From Paludibacteraceae bacterium (GTDB taxonomy: Bacteria; Bacteroidota; Bacteroidia; Bacteroidales; Paludibacteraceae): a DNA stretch of 64,000 nt. Position numbers and translations under genes: made by a program. Location: the NCBI GenBank assembly GCA_017461505.1, contig JAFTXV010000007.1:124001-188000 (forward strand), read 5' to 3'. Of the stretch, positions 51,670 to 60,865 are shown one piece after another. The stretch's first letter is position 1, and every line of letters starts with the position of its first letter. The notes below the pieces were generated by a model. That model saw nothing but the letters and a program-made list of their open reading frames with translations, was not told where the DNA came from and made no database searches.

Positions 51670-52700
51670 TTTGTAAAATATTTTTGATAATTATCTAAGA
51701 ATAATTGCACCGCTTCAGCCAATGGCCCATAGTACTCTCCACCGGCTGCGTTGGCGTGTCCTCCGCCGTTAAACACCTCACTCGCAAACACATTCACTGG
51801 CCTATCTCCTTGACTGCGGAAGGATAGTTTTATTTTGGTCTTTATTCCGCCATTTTTCTCCATTTCATCGGGAGTTGCCTTATCTTCGCGCATAAATACA
51901 GAGTAATGAATATCCTTACTTTGCATAGGCATGTTCACGATTCCTTCTGCATCGCCTTTTTGAAAATTAAAGCGATATAATTCTTTGCGACCAAGGTATA
52001 TCAATGCAGCATGATTCTCCGGGAATACACGCATTTTTTGATACAAACAATAGCCCACTAGTTTCATCCTATCCACGCTATATTGATTAAACACAGCGTT
52101 GTATATCGCATCCTTATTCACTCCTAGCTCGATCAATTGGGCAATTATTGGGTATATCTGTGGTCTATTGCTATTGTAGGAGAAGTTTCCTGTATCGGTC
52201 ATTAATCCCGTATAAATACACGTCGCTATATCCTTTGCCTTATCGCCTAATTGCCTTATTGCCTCATCACCTATCACCTCACACACGAGCTCACACGTGG
52301 ATGATGCTTCGGGTACAGACACGATGAAATCGGCAAAATTTGTAGGATAAAGGTGGTGATCAATCAGTACTTTAGGGCAAGTCATTTCTAGCATCCTATC
52401 ACCCAATGCTCCGATACGTTTCGGATCGTTGAAATCGGTACAAATCACCAAATCGGCTTGGTCAATATAGCCATTTGCTTGCTCCCTCTGCGTATCATAC
52501 TGCAACACAGAATCTGCCCCTGGCATCCACGCCAGAAAGTCTGGAAAGGCATTAGGCACGATGACTTGGGCACTTTTACCCAATCCACGTACAAAATGAT
52601 ACATTGCCAACGATGACCCCATCGCATCTCCGTCTGGCGACTGATGGGTGAAGATTACCACTCGATTGGCTTTGTGGATATAATTAATTATCTCGTTCAT
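51666..52700 (-). CDS. nrnA: DHH/DHHA1 phosphoesterase, NrnA-like
   Basis: A 344-residue manganese phosphoesterase that degrades nanoRNA, pAp or cyclic-dinucleotide products. DHH domain blocks: THQSPDGDAMGSSLA, ADLVICTDFNDPKRIG, VLIDHHLYP and GLMTDTGNFSYNS; DHHA1 end GGGHANAAGGEYYG. The octamer array at 52238-52284 encodes IGDEAIRQLGDKAKD, between two family blocks. First gene of the unit with pepO and Dabb, promoter at 52721-52751. Confidence 0.91.
   Translation of the reverse strand: MNEIINYIHKANRVVIFTHQSPDGDAMGSSLAMYHFVRGLGKSAQVIVPNAFPDFLAWMPGADSVLQYDTQREQANGYIDQADLVICTDFNDPKRIGALGDRMLEMTCPKVLIDHHLYPTNFADFIVSVPEASSTCELVCEVIGDEAIRQLGDKAKDIATCIYTGLMTDTGNFSYNSNRPQIYPIIAQLIELGVNKDAIYNAVFNQYSVDRMKLVGYCLYQKMRVFPENHAALIYLGRKELYRFNFQKGDAEGIVNMPMQSKDIHYSVFMREDKATPDEMEKNGGIKTKIKLSFRSQGDRPVNVFASEVFNGGGHANAAGGEYYGPLAEAVQLFLDNYQKYFTK
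52238..52284. repeat. octamer array inside nrnA
   Basis: On plus: CCTTATCG, CCTAATTG, CCTTATTG, CCTCATCA, a 7-bp unit CCTATCA, and CCTCACAC. Same octamer family as mltD and aroA. Confidence 0.75.
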
Positions 52701-52720
52701 AATTCTAGCATTTGCGACCG

Positions 52721-52751
52721 CAAAGGTACGAAAAATCTATGAGACTTGCAA
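52721..52751 (-). promoter_or_regulatory. promoter for nrnA-pepO-Dabb
   Basis: Minus strand TTG (52751-52749), 20 bp, TACCTTTG (52728-52721). Confidence 0.77.
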
Positions 52752-52856
52752 GTTTTCGCCTATTTTTCCTCTATCTCTTTAAGTTTAACACCCTTATTTT
52801 TCTTCCTCAAAACTAATATAATCTGTCGTTGATTATTCGGTAAAGGTGTCTTAATC

Positions 52857-52922
52857 ACTAACTAATAACTAACCAATCACTAAGTAATCACTAACTAATA
52901 ACTAACTAATCACTAAGTAAAG
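52857..52922. repeat. six 11-bp tandem units between divergent promoters
   Basis: ACTAACTAATA, ACTAACCAATC, ACTAAGTAATC, ACTAACTAATA, ACTAACTAATC, ACTAAGTAAAG. The 33-bp higher-order unit (three words) is present twice. Rest of 52701-53066 holds only the two promoters. Confidence 0.85.
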
Positions 52923-52980
52923 GTAAGTGATTGATAAGGAAGTATGCAAGCTTTCACGAATCATTTTTTCTCAAAAATAT

Positions 52981-53011
52981 TTGCATATTTACAAAAAAAG
53001 CAGTACCTTTG
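52981..53011 (+). promoter_or_regulatory. promoter for parvulin PPIase operon
   Basis: TTG 52981-52983, 20 bp, TACCTTTG 53004-53011; leader about 48 nt. Confidence 0.78.
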
Positions 53012-53066
53012 CGCGCCATTTATGTAAACATAAAAAGGATTAACAAAATAAATTTGACATAAAACA

Positions 53067-54851
53067 ATGAAAAAAACATTTTTATCAATCGTTTTGATGG
53101 GTGCTAGCCTACTCGGCTTTGCACAAGAGGACAAAGTCCTAATGACTATCAATGGTGAGCCAATCATGGCATCGGAATTCTTGTACATCTACGAGAAGAA
53201 CAATCAAGAGACCAGTCTTGAGAAGAAATCCATGGAGGAGTATCTCGACCTATTCATCAACTTCAAACTCAAAGTAACCGAAGCCATCGCACAAGGCGTG
53301 GACACCACACAAGAGTTCAAAGACGAACTTAAAGGTTATCGCGCACAAGCGACCCCTAAATACTTGCAGGACAACGCAGCTATTGACAGCCTCGTCCTTC
53401 TCAGTTACAATCGTATGGCCAACATCCGCAAGGCATCGCATATCGCTGTGCAATGTCCAATGGATGCCGACTCTGCCACCTTGGCTGCTGCTACAGCAAA
53501 GATCAACGAGTTGCGCCAACGCGTGACCGTGGGTTTGCCTAAAGAGGTGAAGAAAGGTCGCAAAAAAATCACCGTTCAAGAAGTTGAAGACTTCGCCGAG
53601 GTGGCAATGACCTATTCTGACGATCCTGCGGCTAAACAGAACAAAGGCGAACTAGGTTGGATTCAGCCATTCCGCTATGTATATCCTTTAGAAGATGCAG
53701 TATACAACACCCCCATAGGTGAGATCACCGAGGTCTTCCGCAGCCCATTCGGCTTGCACATCGCTAAGGTAGAAGGCGAGCGCGCATTCGAAGAGGCACA
53801 CGCTGCACACATCATGAAGATGACGCCTTCAGGCGACTTGCAACGTCTTGCAGCTGCTACATTCAAGATGGACAGCCTCTACCAGTTGGCAATACAAGAC
53901 ACTGTAGATTTTGCAGCATTGGCACAAGCCAATAGCGAAGATCGCGGTTCTGCTATGCGTGGTGGTGATTTGGGTTGGTTTGGTCGTGGTGCCATGGTAC
54001 AACCATTCGAGGATATCACCTTTGGTTTGCAAGAAGGCGAGATCAGCAAACCATTCCAAACACGCTTTGGTATTCACATCTCCAAGCTATATGGCAAACG
54101 TGGCATCCAACCATTGGACAGCATGCGCAGCCAACTCCTTCGCCAAGTACAACGCGACCAACGTATGCAGATTGCCAACGAGAGCTTTATCGCTAAGACC
54201 CGCGCTGAGTACAACTTACCTGCTGAAATGAGCGATGCAGACGTAAAAGCGTATGCCGATGCTCGTTTGGAGGAGAAATATCCAGAATTGCGCAACCTCG
54301 TACGCGAGTACCATGATGGTATCTTACTCTTCGACGTATCACTACGCGAAGTGTGGGACAAAGCAAACAAAGACCACGAGGGATTGACCGCATTCTTCAA
54401 AGCCAATAAGAAGCAATATACTTGGGACGAACCACGCTACAAAGGCTGGCTCATCTATGCCAAGACTGACCTTGCTGCTAAAGCGGCAAAGCAAATCGTG
54501 AAGGGTGCTTCTGACAAAGCCAAAGTGGACTCTATCCTCAACGAACGTGTCAACCTCGACAGTGTAACCTACGTGAAAGTAGAATACGGGCTCTGGACAG
54601 CTGGTAAAAACGCTGCTGTGGATGTATATGGTTTCAAGAATAAGACAGCCACCTACAGCGCTAGCGAGGAATATCCAGTGGTAGTAACTGTCGGCAAAGT
54701 ATTGAAACGTCCAGAAGAGTACAACGATGACCGCGGTAAAATCGTAACTGACTACCAAGATTACTTGGAGAAACTTTGGATTGCTAGCTTGCGCGAGAAA
54801 TATCCAGTAGTCATCAACGAAAAAGTTTGGGAAGCACTGAAGGCGCTCTAG
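53067..54851 (+). CDS. periplasmic parvulin-type peptidylprolyl isomerase (SurA/PpiD-like)
   Basis: A 594-residue exported protein. Signal peptide to about residue 19 (LLGFAQE), SurA-like N-domain (VLMTINGEPIMASEFLYIYEKN), then two parvulin domains at about 120-225 and 230-330, each with LGWIQPF or LGWFGRG and FGLHIAKV or FGIHISKL. A C-terminal PpiC-like tail follows. It probably chaperones outer membrane proteins. gldG starts 16 bp downstream after an octamer repeat. Confidence 0.9.
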   Translation: MKKTFLSIVLMGASLLGFAQEDKVLMTINGEPIMASEFLYIYEKNNQETSLEKKSMEEYLDLFINFKLKVTEAIAQGVDTTQEFKDELKGYRAQATPKYLQDNAAIDSLVLLSYNRMANIRKASHIAVQCPMDADSATLAAATAKINELRQRVTVGLPKEVKKGRKKITVQEVEDFAEVAMTYSDDPAAKQNKGELGWIQPFRYVYPLEDAVYNTPIGEITEVFRSPFGLHIAKVEGERAFEEAHAAHIMKMTPSGDLQRLAAATFKMDSLYQLAIQDTVDFAALAQANSEDRGSAMRGGDLGWFGRGAMVQPFEDITFGLQEGEISKPFQTRFGIHISKLYGKRGIQPLDSMRSQLLRQVQRDQRMQIANESFIAKTRAEYNLPAEMSDADVKAYADARLEEKYPELRNLVREYHDGILLFDVSLREVWDKANKDHEGLTAFFKANKKQYTWDEPRYKGWLIYAKTDLAAKAAKQIVKGASDKAKVDSILNERVNLDSVTYVKVEYGLWTAGKNAAVDVYGFKNKTATYSASEEYPVVVTVGKVLKRPEEYNDDRGKIVTDYQDYLEKLWIASLREKYPVVINEKVWEALKAL

Positions 54852-54874
54852 GCTATTAGGCGATAAGATGAAAG
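54851..54874. repeat. three octamer units at the gldG start
   Basis: GGCTATTA, GGCGATAA, GATGAAAG; the last contains the ATG start codon of the next gene. Confidence 0.65.
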
Positions 54875-56490
54875 TCTGGAAGGGCATAGTGGTATTGGTG
54901 GCACTAGTAGCAATCAACCTACTAGTGAGCTATATGGTTTGGCGTTGGGATATGACCGACGACAAACGCTACAGCATATCCGCACCTACCAAAGCCCTGC
55001 TCCAAGACTTAGATGCACCACTCACCATCACCCTGCTGCTCGATGGCGAGATGAACGCAGGTTTCCTACGCCTGCAAAAAGCCACACAAGAGATGGTGGA
55101 GGAGTTGGGCGTATATGCTGCAGGGGGGTATCAACTATTAGGGGCACCTGAGCAACTGACAACCAACGGATATGGAAATCTAGAGCCTACTGTAGTGCAC
55201 GAACGCACCCACAAAGGGCAAACAGCACAGACCATCATCTATCCCTATGCCATCGTGCAATACCACGACCGCAGCCAAGTCGTGACACTGCTCAAAAACC
55301 AACGCGGACTAAGCGGTGAGGAAAATCTCAACCATAGCATCGAGAATCTAGAGTTCGCCTTTGCCGAAGCCATACGCAGTCTGACACAAGACACAATAGA
55401 GAAGATCGCTTTTCTAGAAGGACACGGCGAACTAGAAGAACGCGATGTATACGACCTTACCCAGCAGTTGGCAAAGTACTACCAAATTGATCGTGGTACA
55501 CTAGGCACCGTGAGTGGCGTACTAGATGAGTACAAAGCAGTCATCATCGCCGACCCGCAAATGCCATTCAGCGAGACCGACAAGTATATCCTCGACCAAT
55601 ATATCATGCAAAGTGGTCGCATACTATGGGTAGTGAATGGCGTGCGTTTCTCCGACGATTATCTAGCATCCGAAGGCTACACGCCTATCATAGCGCTTGA
55701 TCTCAATATCAACGATATGCTATTCCGTTACGGTGTGCGTATCAACCATGCCTTAGTGCAAGATTTGCAATGCCTGCCCGTACCCGTAGATGTCTCGCAC
55801 GACCCCAATCAGCCCAATTGGCAACCCATGCCTTGGACCTTTGCTCCGCTGTTATTAACCTCGCAGGTGTCCCCTATCACACGTAACGTCGCACAGGTCA
55901 CTGCCACCATGGCTAGTGCCATTGACATCGTGGGCGAAGATGATGGCATACGCAAGGAGGTGCTCCTAGCCACTTCCTCTGCCAGTCGTCTTACTAGCGC
56001 ACCCGCTAAGGTAGATCTCAGCATGGGTAGCGATAGCGAAGGCTTCAACCAAGCATTTGTACCTGTAGCAGTGAGCCTCGAGGGCGTGTTCCCTTCTATA
56101 TATGCCCACTTATTACCCCCCGAAGAGGTCACACTAACAACCCCGCTCCTGCGGGAGAGCAAACCCACACGACAAATCGTAGTAGCGGCGGGTAGTACCA
56201 TCCGCAACGACTGGCAACAGGGACAACCGCTGCCTCTCGGCTACGACCGATATACACAGATGCAGTTTGGCAACCGCGACTTTATGGTCAACGCTGTGCT
56301 CCACCTCACCGATGATCAAGGGTGGTTACAACTGCGCAAAAAAGAGTTCACACTGCGCCTTATCAATGACCAGCGCGCACGACAAACACGCATAGTAGCA
56401 CAAGTGATTAGCATCGTTATTCCATTAGCATTGTTGGCAATCGTGGGCGGAGTTATGCTAATTTTAAGAAGAAAAAGATACGTAAAATAA
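54868..56490 (+). CDS. gldG: GldG-type gliding/ABC transporter auxiliary protein
   Basis: A 540-residue protein with one helix at each end (about 5-23 and 512-533) and a large extracytoplasmic part: WDMTDDKRYSISAPTKALLQDLDAPLTITLLLDGEMNAGFLRL, NQRGLSGEENLNHSIENLEFAFAEAIRSL and KIAFLEGHGELEERDVYDL. This is the GldG/DUF4350-like pattern; in Flavobacterium GldG works with GldA and GldF as an ABC transporter needed for gliding. Neither gldF nor gldA is adjacent here. It is followed by a LysM/ligand-binding gene after 6 bp. Confidence 0.85.
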   Translation: MKVWKGIVVLVALVAINLLVSYMVWRWDMTDDKRYSISAPTKALLQDLDAPLTITLLLDGEMNAGFLRLQKATQEMVEELGVYAAGGYQLLGAPEQLTTNGYGNLEPTVVHERTHKGQTAQTIIYPYAIVQYHDRSQVVTLLKNQRGLSGEENLNHSIENLEFAFAEAIRSLTQDTIEKIAFLEGHGELEERDVYDLTQQLAKYYQIDRGTLGTVSGVLDEYKAVIIADPQMPFSETDKYILDQYIMQSGRILWVVNGVRFSDDYLASEGYTPIIALDLNINDMLFRYGVRINHALVQDLQCLPVPVDVSHDPNQPNWQPMPWTFAPLLLTSQVSPITRNVAQVTATMASAIDIVGEDDGIRKEVLLATSSASRLTSAPAKVDLSMGSDSEGFNQAFVPVAVSLEGVFPSIYAHLLPPEEVTLTTPLLRESKPTRQIVVAAGSTIRNDWQQGQPLPLGYDRYTQMQFGNRDFMVNAVLHLTDDQGWLQLRKKEFTLRLINDQRARQTRIVAQVISIVIPLALLAIVGGVMLILRRKRYVK

Positions 56491-56496
56491 CCCGAT

Positions 56497-57936
56497 ATGA
56501 AGCAACTAACCTACATATTCTTTGGTATGAGTCTGCTACTCAGCAGCACTCTATGTGCCCAAGCACCTGTTGATTATCCGCTAGACACCATCAACGGAAA
56601 GATCTATTACCGTTATGTCGTTGAACGCGGAATAGGATTATACCGAATCAGCAAGAACTTCGGCGTTAGCCAAGAGGAAATTCTAAAGGCCAATCCCGAT
56701 ATCCAAACCAATGGGTTACGTTTCGATGAGGTGATATGGATACCTGCCAAAGCTTTGGCAGCAACCGAACCTACTATTCCATCCGCACAAATAGCAGCAA
56801 GCCCTGCACAAGTAGAACCAAAGCCTATCGTAGCAACAGAGAAGAAGATACGCACCCCTAGAATATTCCCAAAACGCAAAGAGAAGATTCAAGACCAAGC
56901 AATCATAGATACTGCCAACAACTCAGTGATTGTAGATACGCTCCTACCACCTTTGCGCTTGGCCATCATGCTGCCGCTGCAAGCAGATGCCATCAAGCGC
57001 GAGCGTAATATCGAACGCTTCTACGATTTCTATTGTGGAGCATTGATTGCTATCAACGAGATACAAACCACAGGCCAACATATCGAGGCTTTCGTATATG
57101 ACGTAGGCAAAACTGCACAAGAGGTTGAGCGTCTCTTGAACGATAGCCTATTCCCCAAGGTGGATGCTATCATAGGTCCTGTATATAGTTCACAAGTCAA
57201 ATCGGCAGCGCAGTATGCACTATCCGATAGCACGTGGCTACTGGTCCCCTTCATCTCCACGATCGAGGATATCACCACCAATCCGTACATCCTTCAGTTC
57301 AACCCCTCCAAGACCACCGAAGCAGACACCCTTGCTAGATACTTGGCGCAATATGGAGATAGTATCAACTGCGTCTTGGTAGAGTCAAAAGAGGGCGAAG
57401 TAATCCCTGCTAGCATAACAGCAATACATCAGGCTTTAGTACAATACAATATACCTACCGACACCGTTAGCATCCGCGAACTGCTCAACGACTCTATCGA
57501 GAATGCCTTCCGACCCGACATGGAGAATATCGTGATATTCAACACCGAGAAATATGGTAATCTACATGCTATCATGCCACACCTGCTGACAGCTAGTCAG
57601 ACATACCCCTTAACACTCTTCTCGCAATACTCGTGGCAAAACGAGAAGATCGTGTTACCACAACTGTACACCACGGTGTTTACCACCGACAACGAGACAC
57701 CTGAGACTTATACATCGGTATTTGAAGAGTATTTCGGACATACCATCGCCTCTACCCAACCGCGCTACGATCTTTTGGGATACGATCTAACGATGCACTT
57801 GCTCCAACTACTGCAAAACGATTCGTTAAACCAAGATACTACAGAGGTACATAATGGTGTACAATCCGATATCGAGTATCACCGCCTAGAAGCGGGTGGC
57901 TACGAAAATCAAATGATACACATCATTCGCAAATGA
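56497..57936 (+). CDS. LysM plus periplasmic ligand-binding-fold protein
   Basis: A 479-residue exported protein. Signal peptide (to about residue 22), a LysM motif (RYVVERGIGLYRISKNFGVSQEEILKANPDIQTNGLRFDEVIWIPAK, about 37-85), a basic and proline-rich linker, and a type 1 periplasmic binding fold (about 145-470: LRLAIMLPLQADAIKRERN, AFVYDVGKTAQEVERLLND, AIIGPVYSSQVKSAAQYA). LysM suggests peptidoglycan attachment. Overlaps the PorT-like gene by four bases. Confidence 0.85.
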   Translation: MKQLTYIFFGMSLLLSSTLCAQAPVDYPLDTINGKIYYRYVVERGIGLYRISKNFGVSQEEILKANPDIQTNGLRFDEVIWIPAKALAATEPTIPSAQIAASPAQVEPKPIVATEKKIRTPRIFPKRKEKIQDQAIIDTANNSVIVDTLLPPLRLAIMLPLQADAIKRERNIERFYDFYCGALIAINEIQTTGQHIEAFVYDVGKTAQEVERLLNDSLFPKVDAIIGPVYSSQVKSAAQYALSDSTWLLVPFISTIEDITTNPYILQFNPSKTTEADTLARYLAQYGDSINCVLVESKEGEVIPASITAIHQALVQYNIPTDTVSIRELLNDSIENAFRPDMENIVIFNTEKYGNLHAIMPHLLTASQTYPLTLFSQYSWQNEKIVLPQLYTTVFTTDNETPETYTSVFEEYFGHTIASTQPRYDLLGYDLTMHLLQLLQNDSLNQDTTEVHNGVQSDIEYHRLEAGGYENQMIHIIRK

Positions 57937-58607
57937 AGTCAACGCGCTACATACTGTTCCTCTTTCTGCTTGCAATAAGCAGCACACTCGTCGCGCAACC
58001 ACGTTTGCGTCATCCCGAGTTGTACATCGGTGCACACGCAGGCGTGATGGCTAGTTCTATCACGTTCAAACCAACTGTCAAAGGCATCGACTTGCTCCAA
58101 TCACCGCTAAGCATCAACGGCGGATTGGTAGTCAGATATGCTGCTCACAAAGTGTGTGCACTCCAACTGGAACTCAACTACATGCAACGCGGATGGAGAG
58201 AAGTACTACCTGCCACCGCCACAAGCCCTGCCGTAGATTACCGCCGACAATTAGATTACATTCAATTGCCACTATTGATGCACCTTGCCTTTGGCAATAA
58301 GTTCAGAGGATTCCTCAACCTAGGCCCACAAATCGGCTATTGCTTCCGTGATACCGAGTATGGCACCAAGAATCCACTCTATACCCACCACTACCTACCT
58401 ATCCAGCAACCATTTGACTGGGGATTGGCTGGTGGCTTGGGTATGTATTATCGCTCCAATAATATTGGTACATTCCAATTGGAAGCTCGCTTCAATTACA
58501 GTCTCGGAAGCGTATTCAACAATCGCATTACCGACTACTTTACCTCAGCCAATCCCATGAATCTGAGCATTAACTTTGCATACCTATGGGAAATTAGAAT
58601 CAAATAA
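57933..58607 (+). CDS. PorT-family outer membrane beta-barrel protein
   Basis: A 224-residue exported barrel. Signal peptide ending LVAQ at about 22, then alternating strands beginning PELYIGAHAGVMASSITFKP and VCALQLELNYMQRGWRE, QLDYIQLPLLMHLAFG, ending INFAYLWEIRIK. PorT is a T9SS component in P. gingivalis, but the PorT family also includes general small OM barrels, so I do not give the symbol. Gene order after gldG and the LysM protein suggests an envelope assembly operon. Confidence 0.83.
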   Translation: MKSTRYILFLFLLAISSTLVAQPRLRHPELYIGAHAGVMASSITFKPTVKGIDLLQSPLSINGGLVVRYAAHKVCALQLELNYMQRGWREVLPATATSPAVDYRRQLDYIQLPLLMHLAFGNKFRGFLNLGPQIGYCFRDTEYGTKNPLYTHHYLPIQQPFDWGLAGGLGMYYRSNNIGTFQLEARFNYSLGSVFNNRITDYFTSANPMNLSINFAYLWEIRIK

Positions 58608-58633
58608 ATTTTTGAAATACTTCAATACAACAT

Positions 58634-59401
58634 ATGGGAAAAATCATTTCATTAGCAAATCAAAAAGGTGGCGTAGGTAAGACCACCACCTCTATCAACT
58701 TGGCAGCCGCTCTGGCGCAACAAGGCAAGCGCGTGCTACTCGTAGATGCCGACCCTCAAGCCAACACTTCGTCTGGATTGGGCATTGAGATACAACATCT
58801 AGACAACACCGTGTACGAATGCCTCATCAATGGCATCGATCCTACTACGGCCATACTGCCAACTTCCACCGACAACCTATTCCTCATCCCCTCGCACATC
58901 GATTTGGTAGGCGCCGAGATAGAGATGCTCAATCTCGACAATAGAGAGAATATCCTCAAGCGAGTGCTCAACCCATTGCGCGAGCAGTTCGATTACATAC
59001 TCATCGACTGCTCACCTTCGCTCGGACTCATCACCATCAATGCCCTCACCGCTAGCGATAGCATCATCATACCTGTGCAATGCGAGTTTTTTGCTTTGGA
59101 AGGTATTGCCAAACTGCTCAACACCATCAAGATTATCAAATCTAACCTCAACCCTACGCTACGTATCGAGGGATTCCTCCTCACGATGTACGACGCACGC
59201 TTACGCCTATCTGCACAGGTGCACGATGAGGTACGTCGCCACTTCGGGGATCTGGTATTCAACACCGTCATCGCACGCAACGTACGCCTCAGCGAGGCAC
59301 CTAGCCATGGTATGTCGGTACTCGAATACGACCGAAATAGCAAGGGAGCAAAGAATTATACCAACTTAGCAAAAGAATTAATTAGGAGACAACAAGCATG
59401 A
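58634..59401 (+). CDS. parA: chromosome partitioning ATPase ParA
   Basis: A 255-residue Soj/ParA-type ATPase. Deviant Walker A KGGVGKTTT at 10-18, LLVDADPQANTSSGLG (Walker A'), DYILIDCSPSLGLITINAL (Walker B) and PVQCEFFALEGIAKLL. Acts with ParB to segregate the origin region. Its stop overlaps the parB start by four bases. No parS site (TGTTTCACGTGAAACA type) was found nearby. Confidence 0.95.
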   Translation: MGKIISLANQKGGVGKTTTSINLAAALAQQGKRVLLVDADPQANTSSGLGIEIQHLDNTVYECLINGIDPTTAILPTSTDNLFLIPSHIDLVGAEIEMLNLDNRENILKRVLNPLREQFDYILIDCSPSLGLITINALTASDSIIIPVQCEFFALEGIAKLLNTIKIIKSNLNPTLRIEGFLLTMYDARLRLSAQVHDEVRRHFGDLVFNTVIARNVRLSEAPSHGMSVLEYDRNSKGAKNYTNLAKELIRRQQA

Positions 59402-60222
59402 AAAAGACACTAGGTTTAGGACGAGGACTTGATGCGCTCATCGATACTACACACGTAACTACCGCAGGCTCATCATCCATCAGCGAAATAGCTTTAGATC
59501 ATATCTACGCCAATCCCGATCAGCCACGTCATACGTTCGACCAGGAGGCACTCGAAGAATTGGCGCAATCCATACGCGATCATGGAGTGATTTCACCTAT
59601 CACCCTGCGCAAAGACGCCAAGAACCAATATATGATCATCGCTGGTGAACGCCGCTACCGTGCTGCCAAAATGGCGGGACTAAATACCATACCGGCCTAT
59701 ATCCGCACAGCAAAAGACGAACAAGTCATGGAGTGGGCTCTCATCGAGAATATCCAACGAGAAGACTTGGATGCCATTGAGATTGCCCTCGCTTACCAAC
59801 GTCTCATGGACGAATACCACCTCACACAAGAGCGTATGTCAGAGCGAGTAGGTAAGAAGCGCGCCACTGTAGCCAACTACCTAAGACTTCTCAAACTGCC
59901 CGCAGAGATACAACTCGGCATCAAAGAGCACAAGATCGATATGGGACATGCACGTGCCATACTCGGCTCATCTTCACCAGAACAACAACTCAGCATCTAC
60001 AAGAAAATCTTGCTCAACGGACTCTCGGTGAGAAAAGTTGAAGAATTAGTGAGTGCCATCAAACCACAAAGCACTACGCCCAAAAAAGAGCCCGCTTACA
60101 CCGAGCAACAAACAATCCTGACTCAAGCACTCAATATGCCCGTCAAAATCAGCAAAAACAAACTCACCATATCATTCCACAACGAGGAGCAACTGCGACG
60201 CCTCATCAATCGACTAGTGTGA
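59398..60222 (+). CDS. parB: chromosome partitioning protein ParB
   Basis: A 274-residue ParB/Spo0J protein: LGLGRGLDALI start, CTPase/ParB box ISPITLRKDAKNQYMIIAGERRYRAAKMAGL and EWALIENIQREDLDAIEIALAYQRL, HTH LTQERMSERVGKKRATVANYLRLLKLP, and a short C-terminal dimer domain. Overlaps parA and the DUF5683 gene by four bases each, so parA, parB, DUF5683 and mltD form one operon. Confidence 0.95.
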   Translation: MKKTLGLGRGLDALIDTTHVTTAGSSSISEIALDHIYANPDQPRHTFDQEALEELAQSIRDHGVISPITLRKDAKNQYMIIAGERRYRAAKMAGLNTIPAYIRTAKDEQVMEWALIENIQREDLDAIEIALAYQRLMDEYHLTQERMSERVGKKRATVANYLRLLKLPAEIQLGIKEHKIDMGHARAILGSSSPEQQLSIYKKILLNGLSVRKVEELVSAIKPQSTTPKKEPAYTEQQTILTQALNMPVKISKNKLTISFHNEEQLRRLINRLV

Positions 60223-60863
60223 AGAAATTGCTAATTTACATATTGCTGATTATCAACACATCCGCTGTTCTAGCACAGTCGGAGCAATCCCCCATCGTGC
60301 TCCACAACGACTCTACTCCACTCACACAAAAGGAAATTGACCGCCTCTTCTGGAAGCCCGACCCCATGCGCGCCGTATGGCTAGGTGCCATTGTTCCTGG
60401 ATTAGGTCAGATCTATAACCGCAGTTATTGGAAGATCCCCATCGTGTACGGCGGATTTATGGGATGTATCTATGCCATCACATGGACTAGCAACCGATAC
60501 GCTGGCTACAAAAACGCCTATCGGGATATCTATTTCGACATCCGAAATGGTGCTGTCACCAATGATCCTAGCAAATCCTACATCGCCATCCTGCCTGAAG
60601 GCTACACCATCGACAGAATGGGAGGCGCATCGGCTTACCAAAACCGACTCAAAGAATGGCAAAACACATCCCATCGCAATAGAGATCTCGCCATTGCTGT
60701 CACAGCTATCGTCTACGCACTCACTCTGATAGACGCTTATGTCGATGCGCAACTTTTCGACTTTGACATATCCACCGACCTATCGCTCAATGTTCAACCA
60801 CAACTATACTACGACCTGCAGAATCAACGTTCTACCGAAGTCAAACTAGCTATCCAATTCTAA
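60219..60863 (+). CDS. DUF5683 membrane protein
   Basis: A 214-residue protein with a signal-like N-terminus (GTG start at 60219), the DUF5683 blocks FWKPDPMRAVWLGAIVPGLGQIYNRSYWKIPIVYGGFMG and YAGYKNAYRDIYFDIRNG, membrane helices at about 52-95 and 150-172, and a C-terminal beta-like tail. The family regularly lies between parB and mltD in Bacteroidota. Role unknown; the stop is 2 bp before the mltD start. Confidence 0.87.
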   Translation: MKKLLIYILLIINTSAVLAQSEQSPIVLHNDSTPLTQKEIDRLFWKPDPMRAVWLGAIVPGLGQIYNRSYWKIPIVYGGFMGCIYAITWTSNRYAGYKNAYRDIYFDIRNGAVTNDPSKSYIAILPEGYTIDRMGGASAYQNRLKEWQNTSHRNRDLAIAVTAIVYALTLIDAYVDAQLFDFDISTDLSLNVQPQLYYDLQNQRSTEVKLAIQF

Positions 60864-60865
60864 CA

